A stretch of 64,000 bases of DNA. It comes from Myxococcus stipitatus. Its GTDB lineage: Bacteria > Myxococcota > Myxococcia > Myxococcales > Myxococcaceae. The stretch is taken from assembly GCF_038561935.1 (NCBI RefSeq), contig NZ_CP102770.1, positions 7,750,001-7,814,000 on the forward strand, in the 5' to 3' direction. Each line of letters starts with the position of its first letter. The stretch's first letter is position 1. Position numbers and translations under genes: made by a program. Shown here in pieces: positions 1-6,758 of this stretch. The notes below the pieces were generated by a model. That model made no database searches and had not been told where the DNA came from. It worked only from the letters and a program-made list of their open reading frames with translations.

Positions 1-387
1 GATGCACCTCTCGCGGCGGCAGAGGCCCTCCGCGCCCTCGCGAAGCGCGGCACGCCCGAGGACCTCTCCTTGCTGATGAACGCCTCCGTCGCCGTGCTGG
101 AGACGTTCTCCAACGTGGTTCGATACTCGAACCACACCTTCTTCCAGATGCGCTATCTCGTGGATGAGAGCCTGGAGTTCCACCTGGCGCGCGACGAGGG
201 ACGTGCGCATGGCGAGCTCCCGATGCCCTCGGTCCGCAAGTTCGCCTTCGACATTCTCTCGCATGCCCGAACACCGGAGGAGAAGCCTCCCAGGCCCCTC
301 TTCCCACGCGCGCTGTTCGTTCCCTGGAGCCGGCGCGAATGGGGGCTCACTCCTCATAGAGTGCCGTCGCAATCTCAGCCAACCTAG
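1..387 (+). CDS. Hypothetical protein, 5' end outside the window
   Basis: The reading frame is open from the first base of the window to a stop at 385-387, with no in-frame stop upstream of the first visible ATG at 70, so the real start probably lies outside. About 128 codons are visible. The first part is Ala/Leu-rich and probably helical; the middle is rich in aromatic residues; the tail is Pro/Arg-rich. I recognise no domain, signal peptide or membrane segment. The next gene begins 6 bp downstream on the same strand, so the two are probably co-transcribed. The function is unknown, and an adaptor or immunity-type small protein is only a guess. Confidence 0.5.
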   Translation, partial: DAPLAAAEALRALAKRGTPEDLSLLMNASVAVLETFSNVVRYSNHTFFQMRYLVDESLEFHLARDEGRAHGELPMPSVRKFAFDILSHARTPEEKPPRPLFPRALFVPWSRREWGLTPHRVPSQSQPT

Positions 388-393
388 AGGCGA

Positions 394-852
394 ATGCCCA
401 TGGCTCAAGCGTCGACGCACACATTCCAAGAGTGGGCCCTTGCCCCCAGTGCCAGACATCCTGGTTGGGAAGCCATTCGCACTTTCCTGGGTAGCGCTTT
501 CGCAGCCACACAGATTTCCGCGGTTTCGATCTTCGATTTCGACCCCAGAACATCGACCTTCAAACAGACAACCTCCCTGCCCCTGAGCGGAACGGAAACA
601 CTGACCGCCCATCAGCCTGACATCCAGGCCGCGCTTCGCCGAGACACCCTCATCGTGTTCTCGCTCCGGGCCTCACCCAACATGGGCGAGGCCTTCCCCG
701 AATATGCACTCAGCGAGGAAGGCACCTTCGACATCGAAAAGTGTGACCTCCTCTTTGGCGCCCAGGTCGCGAAGCTCGAGGTCGCACTTGAAAGAGGCGC
801 TCGCGCCCTGATGGCCTTCCACGATGGAGAGCCTCTCTTCTTGATTCAATGA
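394..852 (+). CDS. Hypothetical protein (152 aa)
   Basis: This is a complete 152-codon frame with two possible starts, ATG at 394 and ATG at 400; an AGAGGCG stretch lies just upstream. The protein has no signal peptide or membrane segment. It mixes hydrophobic strands (SAVSIFDFDP, TLIVFSLRAS) with an acidic middle (SEEGTFDIEKCDLLFG) and ends in a short hydrophobic strand. I do not recognise the family. It follows the preceding unidentified gene by 6 bp, and its stop overlaps the ATG at 849 in an ATGA arrangement. The size and soluble composition would fit a small partner or immunity-like protein, but nothing in the sequence proves this. Confidence 0.5.
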   Translation: MPMAQASTHTFQEWALAPSARHPGWEAIRTFLGSAFAATQISAVSIFDFDPRTSTFKQTTSLPLSGTETLTAHQPDIQAALRRDTLIVFSLRASPNMGEAFPEYALSEEGTFDIEKCDLLFGAQVAKLEVALERGARALMAFHDGEPLFLIQ

Positions 853-1544
853 GCGGACAGAGGCCCGCCCCGCGCGGGCCCCGGACTCAGAGCGCCACTT
901 GCGCCTGGAGCAGCTCCGACAGTGCTGGCACCGCCTTCGCCCCCCGGTTGTCGTCCACCAATCCCACGCTCCAGGCGAAGCCAAGCGCTGAGGCGGCGGA
1001 CCCTCGCATCGCCGCGTGGCAGGAGGCCTACCAGCGCTTCGGCGTCAATCCGAAGAAGGCGCGTCCCAGCGCGGAGGCGCTGTTGCGCCGCGTGGTGAAC
1101 GGGAATCCCGTGCCGTGGATCAACAAGGCGGTGAACGCGTACCTGTTCGCGGAGCTCTTCTATCTGCTGCCCGTGGGTGGCTACACGCTGGGCCGGCTCC
1201 AGGGCGACCTCCAGCTCCGCCTGTCGCCAGGCGACGAGCCCTTCACGCCCATCGGCGGCACGGAGGTGGAGCAGACCAGCGCGGGCGAGGTCGTCTACGC
1301 GGACGACGCGCGCGTGCTCACCCGGCGGTGGAACTTCCGCGACTGCGACCACGCCAAGGTGGAGGCCGACTCGCGCGACATCATCCTCTTCGTCGAGGCG
1401 CCCTCCGCCGCGGTGACGACCGAGGACCTCAAAGGCCTCGTCTCACTCATCGGCGAGAAGATCCAACAGCACTGCGGGGGCCGCACCACCCTGGGCCTCC
1501 TGGACGTGCGCGAGGCCCGCGCGGTCCAGCTGCCGACGGAGTGA
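849..1544 (+). CDS. B3/B4 domain protein, probably with a replaced N-terminus
   Basis: From about residue 50 the product matches the stand-alone B3/B4 fold related to the editing-domain region of phenylalanyl-tRNA synthetase beta chain. Visible blocks are RIAAWQEAYQRFGVNPKKAR, LLPVGGYTLGRLQGDL, GDEPFTPIGG, GEVVYADDARVLTRRWNFRD and a C-terminal helix. Such proteins are thought to act on tRNA or a misacylated product; the exact reaction is unknown. The first ~50 residues are Ser/Pro/Arg-rich and do not resemble the family's normal opening strands. They are encoded by DNA that contains a hairpin and a possible gene tail on the other strand. The ATG overlaps the previous stop, which may be chance. 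The B3/B4 identity is likely; whether the gene is functional is doubtful. Confidence 0.6.
   Translation: MSGQRPAPRGPRTQSATCAWSSSDSAGTAFAPRLSSTNPTLQAKPSAEAADPRIAAWQEAYQRFGVNPKKARPSAEALLRRVVNGNPVPWINKAVNAYLFAELFYLLPVGGYTLGRLQGDLQLRLSPGDEPFTPIGGTEVEQTSAGEVVYADDARVLTRRWNFRDCDHAKVEADSRDIILFVEAPSAAVTTEDLKGLVSLIGEKIQQHCGGRTTLGLLDVREARAVQLPTE
862..880. terminator. GC-rich stem-loop, possible bidirectional terminator
   Basis: A perfect 7-bp stem (GGCCCGC at 862-868, GCGGGCC at 874-880) encloses a 5-nt loop. There is no clear U-tract on either strand. It sits just after the stop at 852, and inside the N-terminal part of the B3/B4 reading frame, where a functional gene would not be expected to carry a terminator. 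Confidence 0.35.
887..985 (-). pseudogene. Possible 3'-end relic of a minus-strand gene
   Basis: On the minus strand this stretch reads as a plausible C-terminal end, including GFAWSVGLVDDNRG and PALSELLQAQVAL, and then a TGA stop at 887-889. The stem-loop at 862-880 follows directly, as after a genuine gene. Upstream of about 985 the same DNA is better explained as the B3/B4 gene on the opposite strand. I infer that a deletion or rearrangement joined the tail of one gene to the body of another. The parent family is not recognised and the call is tentative, because third-position GC is high in both frames. Confidence 0.25.
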
Positions 1545-1614
1545 CGCGTGCCCGGGCCGGCCCATCAGCCCCGGCCGGCCCGGAGCACGGGCGACGCCGC
1601 GCGCGTCTCGCCTG

Positions 1615-1643
1615 AAAAAAGAACGGGCCCTCGAGGGGCCCGT
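1615..1643 (-). terminator. Rho-independent terminator after the membrane-protein gene
   Basis: On the minus strand an 8-bp GC-rich stem (bases 1623-1630 pairing with 1636-1643, loop 1631-1635) is followed by a U-tract, seen as six A residues at 1615-1620 on the plus strand. It lies 47 bp past the stop of the gene ending at 1690 and would end the cytochrome peroxidase operon. Confidence 0.8.
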
Positions 1644-1689
1644 GAAACACCGCGCGGGGAGCACGAGGCTCGACCCGCGTGGGGGAAGC

Positions 1690-2088
1690 TCACATCACGG
1701 TGGACGAGAACACGCCGCGGCCGATGGCCATGATGCCGCCGATGATGAAGAGCACCGCGAGCCCCACGCCCGCCAAGGGGAGCCCGTAGCCCGGCTGCGC
1801 CTTCCGGCGGTTGACCGAGATGAGCGCCTGCGCCACGCCGGCCGCCGCCACCATCATCACGATGTGGCCAATCAGCGCCGGATAGTAGAAGCGCGTCACC
1901 AGCACGAGGATGCCCAGGAGCACCTGGAGGTGCAGCAGGCCCGTGAAGGACGCGCCGAGGATGCGCCCGCCCTTGTCGAACGGGCGCTTCGTGGCGAGCC
2001 CGAAGGCGAAATAGGCAATGGCCAGCACACCCGCGAGCAGCACCAGGTAGCGCAGTCCGGAGTGGGCACTGAAGAAGATTCGTTCCAT
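1690..2088 (-). CDS. Four-helix integral membrane protein
   Basis: The product is about 132 aa with four hydrophobic segments, at roughly residues 10-30, 43-63, 70-90 and 105-125. The first transmembrane region begins MERIFFSAHSGLRYLVLL. A histidine sits before helix 1 (AHSG), another in helix 2 (LLHLQVL) and another in helix 3 (IGHIVMM). That arrangement could suit a haem-binding membrane protein, but this is inference. The ATG at 2088 is preferred over an upstream frame start because it has a GAGG motif just before it and begins the first helix. It lies 42 bp after the di-haem peroxidase gene and is followed by a terminator, so the two form an operon, perhaps linking electron delivery to the peroxidase. 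Confidence 0.65.
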   Translation of the reverse strand: MERIFFSAHSGLRYLVLLAGVLAIAYFAFGLATKRPFDKGGRILGASFTGLLHLQVLLGILVLVTRFYYPALIGHIVMMVAAAGVAQALISVNRRKAQPGYGLPLAGVGLAVLFIIGGIMAIGRGVFSSTVM

Positions 2089-2130
2089 GAGGCCTCGCGG
2101 TTTACCAACGGGGACAGCGGGAAGCACGTT

Positions 2131-3240
2131 TCAAGACGGGTCCGGCTTGGGAGTCTTCGGGGTACTCGGCGGGAGCGCGGGCGCGGCGATGCGCTCCGCG
2201 GGCGGAAGCGCTCCCGTGAGGCTCTTGAGGAAGGCCACCAGGTCATCCACCTCCGCGTCCGTCAGCGTCCGCGCGAGCTGGTGCCGGGCCATCAACCGGA
2301 CCATCGTCGGCAGGTCCTTCACGCTGCCGTCATGCAGGTACGGCCCCGTGCGCTCGACGTTGAGCAGCGTGGGCACCCGGAACTTGCCCCGGTCATCCTC
2401 GTTCTTCGTCACGTCGAACCGGCCCGCGTCCTTGAGCCCCGGGTAGTCCTCCACCAACCCCAGCCGCTGGAACGACAGCCCGCCCACGGTGGGCCCGTTG
2501 TGGCACGTGGTGCAGCCCGTGCTCGCGAAGAGCTGCAGGCCCCGCTGCTCCGTCTCGGTCAGCGCGGAAGGGTCTCCCGCGACGAACCGGTCGAAGCGCG
2601 ACGTGGTGGTGAGGCCCCGCTCGAACGCGGCCAGCGCCCTGGCGGCGTTCTCCAGCGACACCGGCTTCTTCTCGCCGGGGAAGGCCTCGCGGAAGCGCGC
2701 GACGTACTCCGGCATGGAGGACAGCGTCGTCACCACCCGGCGCGCGTCCGGCATGGCCATCTCCACCGGATTGAGGATGGGCCCCGTCGCCTGCGCCTCC
2801 AGCGTGTCCGCGCGCCCATCCCAGAACTGCGCGATGTGTCCCGCCGCGTTGTAGACGGTGGGCGAGTTGCGCGCGCCCTTGAGTCCCTTGTGCCCGTCCG
2901 ACAGCGCCTTGTTGTCCACGCCGTAGGTGCCCAGGCCGTGGCAGGTGTTGCAGGAGACGTCGTGGTTCTTCGACAGGCGCGGCTCGAAGAAGAGCATCCG
3001 GCCCAGTTCCACCTGTGAAGGTGTGTCCTTGGGCGCGGGCTTCGCGTCCTTGCCGGGAGGCACGGGCCGGAAGAAGTGCGCGAGCTGGTCGGGCGTCAGC
3101 GGTTTGGGTCCGCGAGGCTTCGGCGCCTCGGCCACCACCGCGGGCGAGACCACCGGCTCCTGCTTCCGCTCGCAGGCCAAAAGCCCACCCGCCCCCAACG
3201 AGGCCAGCGTGAGCAATGAGTAGAACCGGGTTCGCGACAT
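2131..3240 (-). CDS. Di-haem cytochrome c peroxidase / MauG-family lipoprotein
   Basis: This 369-aa protein belongs to the bacterial cytochrome c peroxidase/MauG family, which reduces hydrogen peroxide with two c-type haems in the periplasm. Two haem-binding motifs are visible: CNTCH at residues 97-101 and CTTCH at 243-247. The N-terminus is a lipoprotein signal with the lipobox cysteine at residue 23 (GLLAC), so it is probably membrane-anchored. The linker holds the family blocks ARNSPTVYNA and FWDGRADTLE, and the C-terminal part has RVPTLLNVERTGPYLHDG. ATG at 3240 is chosen because it opens the signal peptide and follows a GGAG motif. The downstream membrane gene is probably co-transcribed. 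Confidence 0.92.
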   Translation of the reverse strand: MSRTRFYSLLTLASLGAGGLLACERKQEPVVSPAVVAEAPKPRGPKPLTPDQLAHFFRPVPPGKDAKPAPKDTPSQVELGRMLFFEPRLSKNHDVSCNTCHGLGTYGVDNKALSDGHKGLKGARNSPTVYNAAGHIAQFWDGRADTLEAQATGPILNPVEMAMPDARRVVTTLSSMPEYVARFREAFPGEKKPVSLENAARALAAFERGLTTTSRFDRFVAGDPSALTETEQRGLQLFASTGCTTCHNGPTVGGLSFQRLGLVEDYPGLKDAGRFDVTKNEDDRGKFRVPTLLNVERTGPYLHDGSVKDLPTMVRLMARHQLARTLTDAEVDDLVAFLKSLTGALPPAERIAAPALPPSTPKTPKPDPS

Positions 3241-3496
3241 GAGGGACTCCGAGAGTGTGCGCCGGGATGACACGCTATCAGCAGGGCTCCGAGAGGGCGT
3301 GCGCGTCTTGATGACGCACCCCATCGTCTCTTCCAGCGTCCATCAGACGGGCGGCAGCGGGCCCCTCGTCGCCCCCCTGCTCCTCGGACGTCCCGCCGCG
3401 GGCTGCGCGGCTCCGCGCCGGCGACTACCTCCTTGGGACTGTCTGGGACTGTTCACGGTGAGGGACGAAGGCCCCTCCGGGAATGTCGAGCACGCA

Positions 3497-4318
3497 TCAG
3501 CGGCCACGCAGCGGCGCATCCGCTCCATGGCGCGCCAGCGCGGCGCCCTGTCCCTCGGACCCGGAGGAGGATGGATGCGGGATGAACGCGGTGGGGACGA
3601 AGACGTGGAGGTGCTCGTCTGCCGCAAGTGCCTGATGCGCGGCGGCGCCCGGACGGGAGGCGTCGAGCTGCCCCGCTGGCTCCAGCGCACGCTGAGCGAG
3701 CGAGGGCTCGCGGACCACGTCCGTGTCATGCCCACGGGCTGCTTGCGGCAGTGTCCTCGCGACCAGGTCACCGTGCTCGTCACCGGAGGCGGCACCGGAC
3801 AGGGCAGCGCGCTCATGACGGTGGACCCGCTCCTTCAGCGCGAGAAGCTGATGCGACTCATCGAAGCGCGAGCGCGTCCCGACGAAGACCTCCTGTCCCC
3901 TCGGGAGGAGCCCGACGAGCGGACCCTCTCGCGACCCGGAGACCCGAGTCACACGCGGAGCTGACGGCGGACCGGACACGAGCCGGTCGACGAGCCACGC
4001 CACCCCCAGCCCCGTCGCCGCTCCCGCCGCGTCCCACGCCAGGTCCTTGAGCGAGAAGCGGGTCCCTCGCCCCAGGTCGTACAGTTCCTTGCCCACACCG
4101 ACTCCGAGCGACAGGCCCGCGCCGCTCCACAGCCGCGCTTCGGGTGAATCGAAGAGGAGCGCGCCCGCGCCGTAGCCCACCCCCGCGAGCGCGAAACACG
4201 CCGCGAAGTGCTTGGGCTTGTCCGGGCCCAGCCAGTCATCTCCAGACGAGGCAAGCGCGGAGGAGGCGGGGGCCAGGACCAGGAATGGGACGAGGAGCCA
4301 GGGGGAGGAGGGCCACAT
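3497..4318 (-). CDS. VanZ/YfiM-like small membrane protein with long antisense 3' extension
   Basis: The first ~120 residues look like a real secreted or membrane protein. There is a signal-like helix (PWLLVPFLVLAPASSALA), then GPDKPKHFAACFALAGVGYG, VGKELYDLGRG and SLKDLAWDAAGAATGLGVAW. The DKxKHF, KELYD and DLxxDxxGA pattern is that of the VanZ-like/YfiM group of envelope proteins of unknown function. After about residue 120 the frame runs antisense through the entire ferredoxin gene to a stop at 3497, in codon-aligned register. The extension is hydrophilic and lacks family features. It is either non-homologous read-through after loss of the native stop, or an N-terminal protein with an unneeded tail. 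The core is confident; the 3' end is not. Confidence 0.55.
   Translation of the reverse strand: MWPSSPWLLVPFLVLAPASSALASSGDDWLGPDKPKHFAACFALAGVGYGAGALLFDSPEARLWSGAGLSLGVGVGKELYDLGRGTRFSLKDLAWDAAGAATGLGVAWLVDRLVSGPPSAPRVTRVSGSREGPLVGLLPRGQEVFVGTRSRFDESHQLLALKERVHRHERAALSGAASGDEHGDLVARTLPQAARGHDTDVVREPSLAQRALEPAGQLDASRPGAAAHQALAADEHLHVFVPTAFIPHPSSSGSEGQGAALARHGADAPLRGR
3575..3964 (+). CDS. Thioredoxin-like [2Fe-2S] ferredoxin domain protein
   Basis: The 129-aa product begins at ATG 3575, four bases after a strong GGAGGAGG ribosome site. It has the cysteine spacing of the thioredoxin-like [2Fe-2S] ferredoxin family: C-x2-C in LVCRKCLMRGG near the start and C-x3-C in TGCLRQCPRDQ about 50 residues later. 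These four cysteines would bind one Fe-S cluster, and the protein would act as a soluble electron carrier; its partner is unknown. The C-terminal ~30 residues are acidic and Arg/Pro-rich. The whole gene lies inside the 3' half of an open frame on the opposite strand, which is discussed with that gene. Confidence 0.8.
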   Translation: MRDERGGDEDVEVLVCRKCLMRGGARTGGVELPRWLQRTLSERGLADHVRVMPTGCLRQCPRDQVTVLVTGGGTGQGSALMTVDPLLQREKLMRLIEARARPDEDLLSPREEPDERTLSRPGDPSHTRS

Positions 4319-4436
4319 CTCCAGGGATGTAGCATCCCACGGACCGTCCAGGTGGGATGCCCGGGAGCAAGGCGAGCCCTCTCGCTCCGTGTGTTTTCGA
4401 GACGTGGCCAGCCGCTCGGCCTATGCTCCGGGTCGC

Positions 4437-5543
4437 GTGAAACGACTCGGCCCCTCGTTCACCTTCCAGCAGCAATCGAACCGGCACCCCGGGCTCGACG
4501 GAGCGCGCGGTCTGGCGGTCCTGGCCATGGTGCTCGGACACACGCTGGACGCGCTGCTGTCGCCCGAGGCGCGTCTGCACCCGTGGGTGCAACACTACTG
4601 GGCCTTCCGCGGCGTCACCGCGCCCCTGTTCCTCCTGGTGAGCGGATGGGCCGTGGTGGCCGCGCTGGGCACCAGGCCCAACAGCGCGCGAGACACCCTG
4701 GGACGCCGGGTCCGCCGCTCGCTGCTGCTGCTCTTCCTCGGCTACCTGCTGCACTGGCCTGGATGGCATGCGGTGCGGAACATGGGCTGGACGGACGCGA
4801 TGCTCTCGCGCGTCTTCGCCTTCGATGCGCTCCAGTGCATCGGCTTCGCGCTGCTCATCGGCTCCGTGCTGCTCGCGCTCGTGCCCGCACGAGGCGGGCG
4901 TCCGCTGCTCCTGCTGGCCCTGGCCGTGGCGGTCCCCGTCGCCAGCGCCGCCATGTGGAAGCTGGGCGTGGGGCTGCCCGCGCCCGTGCAGCAGTTCCTG
5001 GGCAGCGCCGAGGGAAGCCGCTTCCCCTTCTTCCCCTGGGCGGGCTTCTTCTTCGCCGGAGCCTTCGCGGCCTCCCTGCTGAACGTGCTGCGGCCGGGAC
5101 TGCCGCAGGGCTTCTCGCTGCTCGCGGTGGGCGCGGGGCTCCTGGCCATCACCCAGCTGCTCCTCGTCCCCGACTGGGGTCCCGCGAGCGCGTGGATGGT
5201 CGCGTATCGCGTGGGCCAGGGACTGCTCGTCCTGGGCGTGGTGACGCTGGCCCCCACGCGCCTGAGTGGCTTGCTGGCGCCCCTGGGGCGGCTGTCGCTG
5301 TGGATCTACGTCCTGCACCTGCCGGTGGTGTACGGCTGGGCGGACATCGCCGGCCTCGCCTCGCGGGTGGGCCCGACGCTGGGTGTTCCCGCCGCCCTGG
5401 GCGTGGCCGCGGCCCTGCTCCTGGGCTGCGCGGTGGTGGCGAAGGTGGGCCGCTGGGTGACGGACCAGGCCCGCCCGTGGCGAGCGGGCTCCACCACGCT
5501 GAACGCCAGCATCGGCGGCACGCGGATGAGCCCTCGGGCCTGA
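4437..5543 (+). CDS. Acyltransferase-like multi-pass membrane protein (DUF1624/HGSNAT-like)
   Basis: The product is about 368 aa with roughly ten hydrophobic segments and the opening GLDGARGLAVLAMVLGHTLD. That is the R-G-(L/I)-A-(V/I)-L-x-M-V-x-x-H pattern of the heparan-alpha-glucosaminide N-acetyltransferase-like/DUF1624 superfamily. Members transfer acyl groups across membranes, and the substrate here is unknown. Later blocks (YVLHLPVVYGW near the C-terminus, FPFFPWAGFFFAG in the middle) also fit. A GTG at 4437 is preferred because sequence upstream of it is low-complexity and overlaps the 5' end of the divergent gene. It converges with fxsA across a short stem-loop. Confidence 0.75.
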   Translation: MKRLGPSFTFQQQSNRHPGLDGARGLAVLAMVLGHTLDALLSPEARLHPWVQHYWAFRGVTAPLFLLVSGWAVVAALGTRPNSARDTLGRRVRRSLLLLFLGYLLHWPGWHAVRNMGWTDAMLSRVFAFDALQCIGFALLIGSVLLALVPARGGRPLLLLALAVAVPVASAAMWKLGVGLPAPVQQFLGSAEGSRFPFFPWAGFFFAGAFAASLLNVLRPGLPQGFSLLAVGAGLLAITQLLLVPDWGPASAWMVAYRVGQGLLVLGVVTLAPTRLSGLLAPLGRLSLWIYVLHLPVVYGWADIAGLASRVGPTLGVPAALGVAAALLLGCAVVAKVGRWVTDQARPWRAGSTTLNASIGGTRMSPRA

Positions 5544-5551
5544 GGCACGCG

Positions 5552-5572
5552 GCCCCGCGTCAGTGGCGGGGC
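5552..5572 (+). terminator. Stem-loop between convergent genes
   Basis: A perfect 7-bp stem (GCCCCGC at 5552-5558, GCGGGGC at 5566-5572) with a 7-nt loop lies 9 bp after the acyltransferase-like stop. On the plus strand it is followed by a pyrimidine-rich TCTTCCTC. It overlaps the last codons of fxsA on the other strand. Confidence 0.4.
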
Positions 5573-6114
5573 TCTTCCTCGGTGAACTCGGCATCGACCT
5601 CGGAGCGCGACGCGCCCGAGCGAATCCTCGCCGACGGGCCCTGCGCGTCCTGCTCCCAAGACCGGGGGAACGAAGTCCCTCCCGGCGGTGTCCCCGCGAA
5701 GGGACCCGGGAAGCCCATGCCGCCAATGGTGGTGACGTGCAGCGAGCCCTCGCGCATGCGCCGCTCGACGGCCCGGCGCAGTCGCACCGTCACGAAGCGC
5801 CGCACCGGAGGCAGCAGCAACAAGAGCCCCGCCACGTCGGTGAGGACACCGGGAATCACCAGCAGCACGCCGCCGAGCATGATGAGTGCGCCGCTGAACA
5901 GCCCCTCCTCCGGCACCTGCCGCATGGCCAGGGACGTCTGCCAACGCCGCATCACCCGCGAGCCCTCGCGACGGGCGAGCCACGAGCCCACCAGCCCCAT
6001 CAGCAGCACCAGGCCCAGCGTGGGCATGAAGCCTATCTCCCGGCCGATGGCGACCAGCAGGTACAGCTCCACGAAGGGGACGACGATGAGCGCGAACAGG
6101 AGGTACTTGAACAC
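5560..6114 (-). CDS. fxsA: FxsA family membrane protein
   Basis: The 184-aa product begins MFKYLLFALIVVPFVELYLL and continues with VAIGREIGFMPTLGLVLLMG, GSWLARREG, and GALIMLGGVLLVIPGVLTDV followed by LLLLPPVR. These are the hallmark blocks of FxsA, a cytoplasmic-membrane protein that relieves phage T7 exclusion by the F plasmid in E. coli and is otherwise of unknown cellular role. Four membrane segments fill residues 1-115. A hydrophilic Gly/Pro- and acid-rich tail of ~60 residues is longer than usual. It converges with the preceding gene and has no obvious operon partner. Confidence 0.9.
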   Translation of the reverse strand: MFKYLLFALIVVPFVELYLLVAIGREIGFMPTLGLVLLMGLVGSWLARREGSRVMRRWQTSLAMRQVPEEGLFSGALIMLGGVLLVIPGVLTDVAGLLLLLPPVRRFVTVRLRRAVERRMREGSLHVTTIGGMGFPGPFAGTPPGGTSFPRSWEQDAQGPSARIRSGASRSEVDAEFTEEEPRH

Positions 6115-6197
6115 GCCCTCAACCTAACGCCGCCGGGCGCCTCGTGCCCGCGCAACCCGGCGGAAAGGGCGGCGCCATCGCGCCCGCCCCCTGGCCT

Positions 6198-6728
6198 TCA
6201 CCGACCACCGAGGCTCGTCGTCAGCGAGTCCACCAGGAGGTACAGGAAGAAGAAGACCCCCAGTGCGATGAGGAAGAACTTCACCCCGGGCTGGAAGCCG
6301 CGTGCTCCCTCGCTCGTGCTCAGCCCGTACGAGGAGCTCATCGCCTCGGGGACACCGGCGACCTCTCCGGCGTAGCGCACGGTGCGCAGGTACTGGTCCA
6401 CCACCACGCCGTCGTCGTTGGCGGACAGGGAGCGGCCAAGCTGGGGGTCCACCAGCCGGGCCCCGGCGCCGCTCGCCAGGAGGGCCGCCTCGGCGACCAC
6501 CTCCCGCACCAGGTCCGTCCGCTCGGAGAGGGGGATTCGCAGCTCGGTGGCCACCACCTGGCCGCCCTCGCGCAGCACCCCCACCTCCACGTCCCCGTGC
6601 TGGAAGTGCCAGAGGCGGTTGCCGTCCGCGCGGACGCTCACCCGCTTCTCCGAGAGGAGGCCATCCACCCGCGCCGCCTCGTAAGGCGTGCCCGGCGTCA
6701 TCGTCTGTAGGAGCAACTCGTATCTCAC
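6198..6728 (-). CDS. Hypothetical protein with C-terminal membrane anchor
   Basis: This is a 176-aa protein of unrecognised family. Residues 1-115 are a mixed strand/helix soluble domain (MRYELLLQTMTPGTPYEAAR at the start, LWHFQHGDVEVGVL in the middle). Residues ~146-168 form one strong transmembrane helix (VKFFLIALGVFFFLYLLV), followed by a short tail. With no signal peptide it would be a tail-anchored inner-membrane protein facing the cytoplasm. It is transcribed divergently from the methyltransferase gene, with 30 bp between the two starts, so the promoters must lie close together or overlap the coding regions. The function is unknown. Confidence 0.6.
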   Translation of the reverse strand: MRYELLLQTMTPGTPYEAARVDGLLSEKRVSVRADGNRLWHFQHGDVEVGVLREGGQVVATELRIPLSERTDLVREVVAEAALLASGAGARLVDPQLGRSLSANDDGVVVDQYLRTVRYAGEVAGVPEAMSSSYGLSTSEGARGFQPGVKFFLIALGVFFFLYLLVDSLTTSLGGR

Positions 6729-6758
6729 GCGGGTTGCGAGTATACGCCGCCCAACGTC

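Noticed and set aside
1642-3018. A plus-strand 458-codon open frame
   Set aside because: It lies antisense to the membrane protein and di-haem peroxidase, whose haem motifs are clear on the other strand.
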